Below the pieces are notes generated by a model that worked only from the letters and a program-made list of their open reading frames with translations, had not been told where the DNA came from and did not search any database. This document shows, piece by piece, positions 1-4,438 of a stretch of 7,309 nt of DNA (within the stretch, counting starts at the first letter, position 1; each line of letters opens with the position of its first letter). Location of the stretch: assembly GCA_001786805.1 (NCBI GenBank), contig MFTJ01000031.1:1-7309 (forward strand), read 5' to 3'. Origin of the DNA: Candidatus Nomurabacteria bacterium RIFCSPHIGHO2_01_FULL_39_10 (GTDB taxonomy: Bacteria; Patescibacteriota; Minisyncoccia; Phycocordibacterales; UBA9973). The position numbers were made by a program, and so were the translations under genes.

Positions 1-99
1 CACCGAAGGCTCATTCAAAATGATTCCTTTGCCGGGTAAAAATACCAGAGTGTTTGCTGTCCCCAAATCTATCCCCAATTTTTTTGTGAAAATTCCCAT
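1..99 (-). CDS. mreB: MreB, rod-shape-determining actin-like ATPase (N-terminal 33 codons, cut by window edge)
   Basis: The minus strand from the ATG at 97-99 reads MGIFTKKLGIDLGTANTLVF and continues to LPGKGIILNEPSV at the edge. This matches the MreB N-terminus: a short lead, then the phosphate-1 loop DLGTANT of the actin/Hsp70 fold (residues 11-17), then the conserved GKGI-LNEPSV segment. MreB forms ATP-dependent filaments under the membrane that guide peptidoglycan synthesis and rod shape. Only the first 33 codons are present; the rest lies to the left of the window. The ATG is the only sensible start because the family begins 5-10 residues before DLGT. No Shine-Dalgarno sequence precedes it, and a promoter-like box lies only 13-18 bp upstream, which suggests a very short or absent leader. 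It diverges from the small gene at 137-460 and is transcribed away from the ATP synthase operon on the same strand. The assignment is secure despite truncation, although the DnaK/FtsA superfamily shares the loop. Confidence 0.9.
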   Translation of the reverse strand, partial: MGIFTKKLGIDLGTANTLVFLPGKGIILNEPSV

Positions 100-111
100 A
101 GAGGGAATACT

Positions 112-117
112 ATCATA
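112..117 (-). promoter_or_regulatory. Candidate -10 box for mreB
   Basis: On the minus strand this hexamer is TATGAT, one mismatch from TATAAT. Transcription would start around 104-106, leaving only about 5-7 nt before the mreB ATG at 99. No recognisable -35 hexamer lies at 16-18 bp. The absence of a Shine-Dalgarno sequence before mreB fits a near-leaderless transcript. This is a sequence match only. Confidence 0.4.
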
Positions 118-121
118 TTTG

Positions 122-130
122 TGGTAAAAT
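122..130 (+). promoter_or_regulatory. Extended -10 promoter of the 137-460 gene, leaderless
   Basis: The string TGGTAAAAT is an extended -10 (TG-N-TAAAAT). The expected start point, 6-7 nt downstream, falls at about 137, the A of the ATG, so the mRNA is predicted to be leaderless. The AAAAGG just before the ATG has no spacing and cannot act as a normal Shine-Dalgarno sequence. No convincing -35 box is visible, as is common for extended -10 promoters. Confidence 0.5.
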
Positions 131-136
131 AAAAGG

Positions 137-460
137 ATGAATACTGAAACGAAAGATAGCCTAGAAAATCCATTCAAGGGTTATTTAGATAACTTAAAAA
201 AGCACAAACAGGCGATAAATCCGGTCCACGAGATAGTTAATTGCTACTATAAAATGAACGGCTGGGAAAAAATGCCGAAAAGTTTTTATACCGGCAGATA
301 TGAATATAGAAAGCTCGCTAGTGAAGCTAAAAAGCTGTATCAAGCCTGCAACGAAGTTCTAGACGACGCCATCTGGGCGCTGGATAAGATGAAATACTTA
401 GCTGAAAAAGGCGGTTTCGACTGGTCTATAATTACTTGTCTAAAACATAAACTAAAGTAA
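137..460 (+). CDS. Small hypothetical protein, basic and mostly helical
   Basis: This is a 107-residue protein of a family I do not recognise. It begins at an ATG placed where transcription from the extended -10 box at 122-130 should start, and ends with TAA. The N-terminal half is polar with many Lys and aromatic residues (GYLDNLKKHKQ, YYKMNGWEKMPKSFY). From about residue 53 it looks like two or three amphipathic helices ending FDWSIITCLKHKLK. Lys is frequent and there is no signal peptide or membrane segment, so a cytoplasmic protein is likely, possibly one that binds nucleic acid. The C-terminal pattern (acidic/alanine helix, then G-FDWS-T-LK) faintly recalls helical segments in replication-associated proteins, but that is an impression, not an assignment. 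It diverges from mreB and converges with rsmI. The promoter, the clean start and the absence of a better overlapping reading frame support it as a real gene. Confidence 0.7.
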   Translation: MNTETKDSLENPFKGYLDNLKKHKQAINPVHEIVNCYYKMNGWEKMPKSFYTGRYEYRKLASEAKKLYQACNEVLDDAIWALDKMKYLAEKGGFDWSIITCLKHKLK

Positions 461-463
461 AAC

Positions 464-493
464 AGCAATAGTGTACGACCGTTTCTTATTGCT
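464..493 (-). terminator. Possible weak terminator hairpin downstream of rsmI
   Basis: AGCAATA (464-470) and TATTGCT (487-493) form a 7-bp inverted repeat with a 16-nt loop in the 37-bp gap between two convergent genes. Read on the minus strand it lies a few nt after the rsmI stop and is followed by the T-rich GTTTTACTTT, as in an intrinsic terminator. The stem is AT-rich and the loop large, so this is tentative. On the plus strand there is no T-run, so it would not serve the 137-460 gene. Confidence 0.25.
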
Positions 494-497
494 AAAT

Positions 498-1178
498 TTA
501 GGAAACGATGACTGTAAACTCCCCTCTTTGTTTTTCAGGATTTTTTATAAGATACTCCAAAACTTCCACGGGTGTGCCTGTTTTAAATTCTTCGTAAATT
601 TTCGTAAGTTCTCGGGCGATGCAGACTTTTTTGTTGGGGCAAAATTTTATAAGGGATTCCAAAGTTTTCAAAATCCGATGCGGAGACTCGTAAAACACCA
701 TTGTGCGTTCCGATGAGGCAATTTCTTTAAACAAAGTTTCTCTCCCCTTTTTGTGCGGTAAAAATCCAAGAAAAGTAAATTCATGAGTAGGCAAACCCGA
801 AACCGAAAGCGCAGTAATAACAGCTGAAGCTCCCGGAATTGGAATCACTTCCGTATTTTGAGCAAGGGTAGTCCTTGCTCGGATTTGAGAAACTAACATT
901 GTTCCGGGGTCGGAAATTCCCGGCGTGCCGGCATCTGACACTAAAGCTAAATTTTTTCCTTCTTCTAGTAATTCAAAAATCTTATCTACTTTGGATAATT
1001 TACTTTTGGCGTGGTAACTCATCGTCGGAGTATTGATAGCATATTTATCCAAAATCTTTTTGGTCTCGCGCGTGTCTTCACACAAAATTAAATCAACGCT
1101 CTTCAGCGTCTCAATTGCTCGGAGCGTGATGTCTCCCATGTTCCCTATCGGCGTGGCAACTATGTAAAATTTAGACAT
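498..1178 (-). CDS. rsmI: RsmI, 16S rRNA (cytidine1402-2'-O)-methyltransferase, short form
   Basis: RsmI transfers a methyl group from S-adenosylmethionine to the 2'-O of C1402 in 16S rRNA, tuning the decoding centre. The 226-residue protein shows the RsmI/tetrapyrrole-methylase motifs in order: YIVATPIGN (5-13), CEDTR (33-37), SDAGTPGISDPG (81-92), PIPGASA (113-119), then GFLPHKKGR, FYESPHR and ARELTK, ending GEFTVIVS. E. coli RsmI is about 286 residues; here the protein stops where the methylase domain ends, so the C-terminal extension is missing. Residues 100-107 (RARTTLAQ), between the SDAGTPG and PIPGASA motifs, are encoded by a DNA palindrome and lengthen a loop. The ATG directly abuts the atpC stop codon, and an AGGA lies five bases before it, so it is probably translated by coupling as the last gene of the atp operon. 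The pairing with atpC has no obvious functional logic. The product assignment is firm. Confidence 0.93.
   Translation of the reverse strand: MSKFYIVATPIGNMGDITLRAIETLKSVDLILCEDTRETKKILDKYAINTPTMSYHAKSKLSKVDKIFELLEEGKNLALVSDAGTPGISDPGTMLVSQIRARTTLAQNTEVIPIPGASAVITALSVSGLPTHEFTFLGFLPHKKGRETLFKEIASSERTMVFYESPHRILKTLESLIKFCPNKKVCIARELTKIYEEFKTGTPVEVLEYLIKNPEKQRGEFTVIVS
860..880. repeat. Palindromic element inside rsmI (8-bp arms, 5-nt loop)
   Basis: GAGCAAGG (860-867) and CCTTGCTC (873-880) are perfect inverted repeats around GTAGT. On the coding strand they give codons for RARTTLAQ in RsmI, at a point where relatives have only a short, variable link before the PIPGASA motif. The residues look like an in-frame insertion rather than conserved protein sequence. 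The arms are too regular for coding constraint alone. Confidence 0.75.
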
Positions 1179-1661
1179 TTATTTCCTATACTTTCTCGTT
1201 CGCCACTTGTCGGCTATTTTGACCCGAGTGAGTGAGCGTTCGAGTTCGGCTTCAAAATGCTCGAAGTCAACATGCTCTTTATTTTCCCCGCCTGCAACGC
1301 TTTGCGTAGCATTGCGGGCAGGCATTTGCTTCTTTAATTCTTCTGCGCGAGCTTTGGCTTGAATAATTTTTTCATCAGTTAACTCAGAAACATGTTCGGC
1401 AAAATCAGCCAAAACAGCAACTTCTGTAACATCCTCTTCGTTTGTTTTTATTTCCACAAACCCGCCTGCTACCGCCATCGGCACATGCTCGCCATTTGTA
1501 ACCGCCACGACATCCCCAGAAGCCAATCCGGCAATCAGTGAAATATGTTCAGGTAAAATGGTGATCTCGCCTTCTGTAGTCGGCAAAGTCACTTGGTCCA
1601 CCATTTCTTCAAGAACTAGCCGTTCCGGGGTGACTATTTTTAGTTTTAGACTTTTAGTCAT
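1179..1661 (-). CDS. atpC: ATP synthase epsilon subunit (AtpC) with in-frame insertion
   Basis: The epsilon subunit sits on the central stalk of F1, couples it to the c-ring and can inhibit ATP hydrolysis through its C-terminal helices. The 160-residue protein has the N-terminal beta-sandwich (LKIVTPERLVLEE, then TTEGEITILPEHISLIAGL, then VAGGFVEI; about residues 5-85) and a helical hairpin from about 90. The usual length is about 130-140. The excess includes MPARNATQSVAGG (about 112-124), which is encoded by a palindrome and lies in the turn between the two C-terminal helices. The second helix (FEHFEAELERSLTRVKI) and a basic tail follow. The start at 1661 has no Shine-Dalgarno sequence and lies 13 bp downstream of a consensus extended -10 box. 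It follows atpD after a 97-bp gap filled by a repeat, and abuts rsmI without a gap. Whether the enlarged hairpin still regulates hydrolysis cannot be told. Confidence 0.93.
   Translation of the reverse strand: MTKSLKLKIVTPERLVLEEMVDQVTLPTTEGEITILPEHISLIAGLASGDVVAVTNGEHVPMAVAGGFVEIKTNEEDVTEVAVLADFAEHVSELTDEKIIQAKARAEELKKQMPARNATQSVAGGENKEHVDFEHFEAELERSLTRVKIADKWRTRKYRK
1290..1323. repeat. Palindromic element inside atpC
   Basis: Outer arms GCCTGC (1290-1295) and GCAGGC (1318-1323) enclose GCAACGC (1294-1300) and GCATTGC (1309-1315), which pair with one mismatch (a G-U pair in the mRNA). The mRNA hairpin has an 8-nt loop and a small bulge. It codes for PARNATQSVAG in the inter-helix turn of epsilon, where family members vary in length. 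It is GC-rich compared with the surrounding gene. From memory, peptides of this kind recur in Parcubacteria proteins, but I could not check that. Confidence 0.7.
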
Positions 1662-1664
1662 ACT

Positions 1665-1755
1665 AATATGCGAATTATACCAATCTACGAATATCTGCGA
1701 ATAAATTCATTTGTAGCCATTCGTTTCATTCGGATAATTCGTTAATTCGTATATT
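1665..1755. repeat. 91-bp MITE-like element between atpD and atpC
   Basis: The atpD-atpC gap is bounded by inverted repeats AATATGCGAATTA (1665-1677) and TAATTCGTATATT (1743-1755), 13 bp with one mismatch. Inside, the left half repeats CGAAT (1671, 1688, 1698) and the right half repeats ATTCG (1719, 1728, 1737, 1745) at 8-9 bp spacing, giving an imperfect palindrome over the whole element. It has no coding capacity. It nearly fills the 97-bp gap, so an insertion that separated two formerly adjacent genes is likely. No target-site duplication is evident to me. Confidence 0.65.
1674..1682 (-). promoter_or_regulatory. Extended -10 promoter upstream of atpC, within the 91-bp repeat
   Basis: The minus strand reads TGGTATAAT (1682 down to 1674), a perfect extended -10. 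TTCGCA (1701 down to 1696) lies 16 bp upstream as a 4-of-6 -35 match. Initiation is expected near 1667-1669, giving a leader of about 6-8 nt before the atpC ATG. It would provide separate transcription of atpC and rsmI within the operon. The match is good, but activity is not shown. Confidence 0.55.
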
Positions 1756-1758
1756 TAT

Positions 1759-3141
1759 TTATAATGCCCCCTTCATGTAAAAATCCGCTTCCGGTTTGCT
1801 ATCGTGTTTACCTTCCAAAATTTCCTTGAACGAACGAATTGTTTCAGCAAGCGGTACATACTGCCCTTTTGTGCCGGTGAACTGTTCGGCAACGAAAAAC
1901 GGCTGGGAAAGGAATTTTTGAATTTTGCGGGCGCGGGCAACTAATTCTTTGTCCGCTTCGGAAAGTTCTTCCATACCCAAGATGGCGATGATGTCCTGCA
2001 AATCCTTGTAGCGCTGAAGCACGCGCTGAACCTCACGAGAAACATTGTAATGTTCCTGCCCAACGATATTTGGGTCAAGAATAGTACTAGAAGAATCCAG
2101 CGGGTCAACAGCCGGATAAATACCAATTTCAGAAAGTGAACGATTGAGCACAACCGTAGAGTCCAAGTGGGCGAATGTTGTCGCCGGAGCCGGATCAGTC
2201 AAGTCGTCCGCCGGCACATACACCGCCTGCACGGAAGTGACTGAACCTTTGTCTGTAGAAGTGATTCTCTCCTGCATAGCGCCCATTTCTGTGCCAAGCG
2301 TCGGCTGATAACCCACAGCCGAAGGAATACGCCCAAGCAAGGCGGACACCTCCGAGCCAGCTTGTGTAAAGCGGAAAATGTTGTCAATAAAGAAAAGCAC
2401 ATCTTTGCCTTCTTGGTCTCGGAAATATTCTGCCATAGTCAGCCCCGAAAGCGCCACTCGCATTCTTGCGCCCGGCGGTTCATTCATTTGTCCGAAGACC
2501 ATTGCGACTTTGTCCAAAACGCCAGATTGCTTCATTTCATGATAAAGGTCGTTTCCCTCGCGAGTTCGCTCTCCAACACCAGCAAAGACAGAATAGCCTC
2601 CGTGATTTGAAGCTATGTTGTGAATAAGCTCCTGAATAACGACAGTCTTGCCGACACCTGCACCTCCGAATAAACCAACTTTTCCTCCTTTCAAAACAGG
2701 ACAAATGAGATCAATAACTTTTATACCGGTTTCAAGGATTTCCACTTTTGTCGCTTGCTTTGTGTAATCCGGAGCTTTGCGGTGAATCGGCAAACGTTTT
2801 GCCGCCCCAGCGGTTGAACCGCTGGTTTTCAGCGGTTCAACCGCTGGGAGGTCATCTATCGCCTCGCCAAGCACATTAAAAATTCGCCCGAGAGTCACGT
2901 TGCCGACAGGCACGGATATCGGCGCGCCGGTGTTTATGACTTCCATGCCACGAGAAAGTCCGTCCGTCGTGTCCATGGCAACCGCTCGCACCACTCCACC
3001 GCCCAAGTGCTGTTCGGTTTCCAGAATGAGCTTTTTGTCGCCATTCATTACTTCTAATGCAGTATAAATATCCGGAAGCGTTTCTCCGAAATTCACATCT
3101 ACGACCGGACCGATTATTTTTTTGATTGTGCCTGTTTGCAT
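1759..3141 (-). CDS. atpD: ATP synthase beta subunit (AtpD) with palindrome-encoded insertion
   Basis: The beta subunit carries the catalytic sites of F1 that make ATP from ADP and phosphate. The 460 residues include the N-terminal barrel (GTIKKIIGPVVDV), the Walker A loop GGAGVGKT (159-166), the catalytic Glu in GERTREGNDLY (E191), the Walker B strand VLFFIDNIFRFTQAGSEVSALLGR, the adenine-pocket segment and a C-terminal lever EELSEADKELVARARKIQKFLSQPF-type motif equivalent to DELSEED. All key residues are present, so the protein should be active. Between GEAIDD and PIHRKAP, residues about 98-112 are encoded by a nested palindrome, and this stretch is about 10 residues longer than in E. coli beta. 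It lies in the surface link between the N-terminal barrel and the nucleotide domain. No Shine-Dalgarno sequence is at normal distance; a GAGGTGA lies 28 nt upstream, too far. It is preceded by atpG after a 69-bp repeat-bearing gap and followed by atpC. Confidence 0.97.
   Translation of the reverse strand: MQTGTIKKIIGPVVDVNFGETLPDIYTALEVMNGDKKLILETEQHLGGGVVRAVAMDTTDGLSRGMEVINTGAPISVPVGNVTLGRIFNVLGEAIDDLPAVEPLKTSGSTAGAAKRLPIHRKAPDYTKQATKVEILETGIKVIDLICPVLKGGKVGLFGGAGVGKTVVIQELIHNIASNHGGYSVFAGVGERTREGNDLYHEMKQSGVLDKVAMVFGQMNEPPGARMRVALSGLTMAEYFRDQEGKDVLFFIDNIFRFTQAGSEVSALLGRIPSAVGYQPTLGTEMGAMQERITSTDKGSVTSVQAVYVPADDLTDPAPATTFAHLDSTVVLNRSLSEIGIYPAVDPLDSSSTILDPNIVGQEHYNVSREVQRVLQRYKDLQDIIAILGMEELSEADKELVARARKIQKFLSQPFFVAEQFTGTKGQYVPLAETIRSFKEILEGKHDSKPEADFYMKGAL
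2806..2848. repeat. Nested palindrome inside atpD (19-bp arms, 5-nt loop)
   Basis: The arms CCCAGCGGTTGAACCGCTG (2806-2824) and their exact reverse complement (2830-2848) flank GTTTT. Each arm is itself a palindrome around AGCGGTT-G-AACCGCT. On the coding strand it gives LPAVEPLKTSGSTAG of AtpD. A perfect 19-bp inverted repeat in a conserved gene is not explained by coding needs. It shares its core GCGGTT-N-AACCGC and its reading frame with the element in atpG at 3475-3520. Confidence 0.85.
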
Positions 3142-3206
3142 AATAATTTTTTGTTAATAATTTTTAATTCACCTCACCCCGCCCCTCTCCTTGTTAAGGA
3201 GAGGGG
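3141..3206. repeat. Repeat module and hairpin in the atpG-atpD gap
   Basis: A perfect 11-bp hairpin, CCCCTCTCCTT (3182-3192) and AAGGAGAGGGG (3196-3206) with a GTT loop, lies 4 bp past the end of atpG. It is followed in the mRNA direction by CGGGGTGAGGTG (3181-3170) and an AT-rich stretch reaching the atpD ATG. The non-hairpin part resembles 7231-7275 upstream of atpE: both show TAATAATTTTTT, a TTAATAAT word and CACCTCACCCC in the same order. There is no U-run after the hairpin, so it is not an intrinsic terminator; it could stabilise or process the mRNA. GAGGTGA within it could pair with 16S rRNA but is 28 nt from the ATG. Confidence 0.65.
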
Positions 3207-3210
3207 GTAC

Positions 3211-4125
3211 TCAACTAACGCTCGCCATTCCGGCGCTGATTTCAGATATTTCTCTGGTAATATTCGCCTGTCTGGCTTTGTTGAACATCAGGGTCAAGTC
3301 ATCAATCATTTCGCTGGAAGCCTCGGAAGCGTTTTTCATCGCGACCATTCGGCTACTCTGCTCGGAAGCGTTTGACTCGGTCACCATCTGATATATCTGC
3401 ATTCGGGTCAATTTTTCTGCTAGAGAACCTACTAATTTCATCTTATCTCCTTCAAATAAATAATCAATCTTGCTAGACTTGGCGGTTAAACCGCCAATTG
3501 GCGGTTTAACCGCCAAGTCTTCTATCAAATTTTTTAAATCTGTGCGATTTACCGGCAACACTTGTTTTATATTTGCTCTCTGCGTCAGAGCGGAAACAAA
3601 GTCGGTATAGACCACTAAAACTTTGTCGTATGTTAAATTTTTATATTCATTTATAACATATTTTGCAATTGGTTCAATATCGGCAAGAGTGATACCGTCT
3701 AGAATAAAATTTGCTGAAGAAAATCCAATTGTACGGTTAATGAAAATTTCTCCTTTTTTACCAACTGAACCCAAACTTATTTGGGCTTTTTTATTAGTTT
3801 TCAAAAAATTAAGAGCTGTTCTCATTATTTGCGCGTTGTAAGCACCACACAGTCCTCTGTTAGAAGTAATAAGCAACAACAAAATTTTCTTCTTCTCGTT
3901 TTCTTTCCTATTTCGTTCCGTGAAAAGCGGATGCTCTAGATCCTCCACACTTTGCGCTATAGAAGTTAGAATCTCCCAAGAATATTCCGCGTACAGCCGG
4001 GAAGCCAGCGTATTTGAAACCGCGCGCTTCATTTTAGAAGCCGCCACCAACTCCATCGCTTTAGTGATTTTTTTGGTATTCTTTACGCTCTTTATTCTTC
4101 TTTTGATTTCTTTTGTGCCTGCCAT
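3211..4125 (-). CDS. atpG: ATP synthase gamma subunit (AtpG) with palindrome-encoded insertion
   Basis: Gamma is the rotating central shaft whose coiled coil turns inside the alpha3beta3 ring. The 304 residues begin with the conserved N-terminal helix (KEIKRRIKSVKNTKKITKAMELVAASKMKRA), have the Rossmann-like middle (ILLLLITSNRGLCGAYNAQI) and end with the C-terminal helix (SRMVAMKNASEASSEM, then LMFNKARQANITREISEISAG). The family is usually about 285-295 residues. The extra length includes about residues 202-217 (DLAVKPPIGGLTAKS), encoded by a perfect 46-bp palindrome, in the globular part away from the shaft helices. The start ATG lies 4 nt after the stop of the nuclease-like gene and has only AT-rich sequence before it, without a Shine-Dalgarno sequence. 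It ends with TAG, 69 bp before atpD. Both shaft helices are intact, so it should assemble. Confidence 0.96.
   Translation of the reverse strand: MAGTKEIKRRIKSVKNTKKITKAMELVAASKMKRAVSNTLASRLYAEYSWEILTSIAQSVEDLEHPLFTERNRKENEKKKILLLLITSNRGLCGAYNAQIMRTALNFLKTNKKAQISLGSVGKKGEIFINRTIGFSSANFILDGITLADIEPIAKYVINEYKNLTYDKVLVVYTDFVSALTQRANIKQVLPVNRTDLKNLIEDLAVKPPIGGLTAKSSKIDYLFEGDKMKLVGSLAEKLTRMQIYQMVTESNASEQSSRMVAMKNASEASSEMIDDLTLMFNKARQANITREISEISAGMASVS
3475..3520. repeat. Perfect 46-bp nested palindrome inside atpG
   Basis: The whole segment equals its own reverse complement, centred between 3497 and 3498 (CAATTG). Each half contains a smaller palindrome, TTGGCGGTT-A-AACCGCCAA. The coding strand yields DLAVKPPIGGLTAKS. 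The core GCGGTT-N-AACCGC and the frame (GCG GTT NAA CCG, then GGT TNA ACC GC) are the same as in the atpD element at 2806-2848, so both belong to one family. Confidence 0.85.
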
Positions 4126-4129
4126 AAAT

Positions 4130-4435
4130 TTATTTTAATTTTATCGGAGTTTCATCTTTAAAGTTTTTTAATTTTCCATCTAATCTCATTATTCTAACTC
4201 TGCCTAATTTTTTAAGAATTGTTAAAATCTCTAATTGATGATGATCTAATGGGTGTTTACCACTTTTAACTTCAAAAAATTCCAAATTACCTTTTTTATT
4301 TATTACTGCAAAATCCGGCCAACCACCACTTTGCACTCTGTGTTTAAATTCTCTTCCTAGAACATTAAAATGGTTCTTTGTAAGCCAAGTGTTAAATTTT
4401 TTATTTGAAATTTTTGCTAATTTTGGTCCGTGCAT
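4130..4435 (-). CDS. VRR-NUC-like PD-(D/E)XK nuclease domain protein inside the atp operon
   Basis: This 101-residue protein matches the VRR-NUC pattern of the PD-(D/E)XK nuclease superfamily: SGGWPDFAVI with the metal-binding Asp (D41), then FFEVKSGK with E55 and K57, then LDHHQLEIL with Q67, followed by a short helix and a final strand (RVRIMRL). The apparent active site is complete. Members act as structure-specific or restriction-type nucleases, alone or fused to helicases; here the domain stands alone, preceded by about 35 basic residues. It lies between atpA (2-3 nt upstream) and atpG (4 nt downstream) on the same strand, so it is co-transcribed and probably translated by coupling. No ATP synthase role is known for this fold; insertion of a foreign gene is the simplest reading. 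Its codons are richer in A/T, especially AAA and TTT, than those of atpA or atpD. It has no helicase, recombinase or methylase partner in view, so the substrate is unknown. Confidence 0.8.
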   Translation of the reverse strand: MHGPKLAKISNKKFNTWLTKNHFNVLGREFKHRVQSGGWPDFAVINKKGNLEFFEVKSGKHPLDHHQLEILTILKKLGRVRIMRLDGKLKNFKDETPIKLK

Positions 4436-4438
4436 ATT

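Noticed and set aside
471..716. 81-codon plus-strand open frame opposite the 3' part of rsmI
   Set aside because: It runs antisense to conserved RsmI motifs and its composition (Phe- and Cys-rich) is that of a complementary-strand shadow.
1214..1245. Further palindromic insertion near the 3' end of atpC (GAGTGAGTGAGCG stretch)
   Set aside because: Only 4-bp arms can be paired and the encoded helix (ELERSLTRVKI) matches the normal epsilon C-terminus.
3182..3206. Intrinsic terminator after atpG
   Set aside because: The hairpin is strong but is followed in the transcript by CGGGGTGAGGTG, not a U-run, and the operon continues with atpD.
3475..3520. CRISPR-type or phage attachment repeat in atpG
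   Set aside because: There is a single palindrome with no spacers, cas genes or integrase in view, and it is translated in frame.
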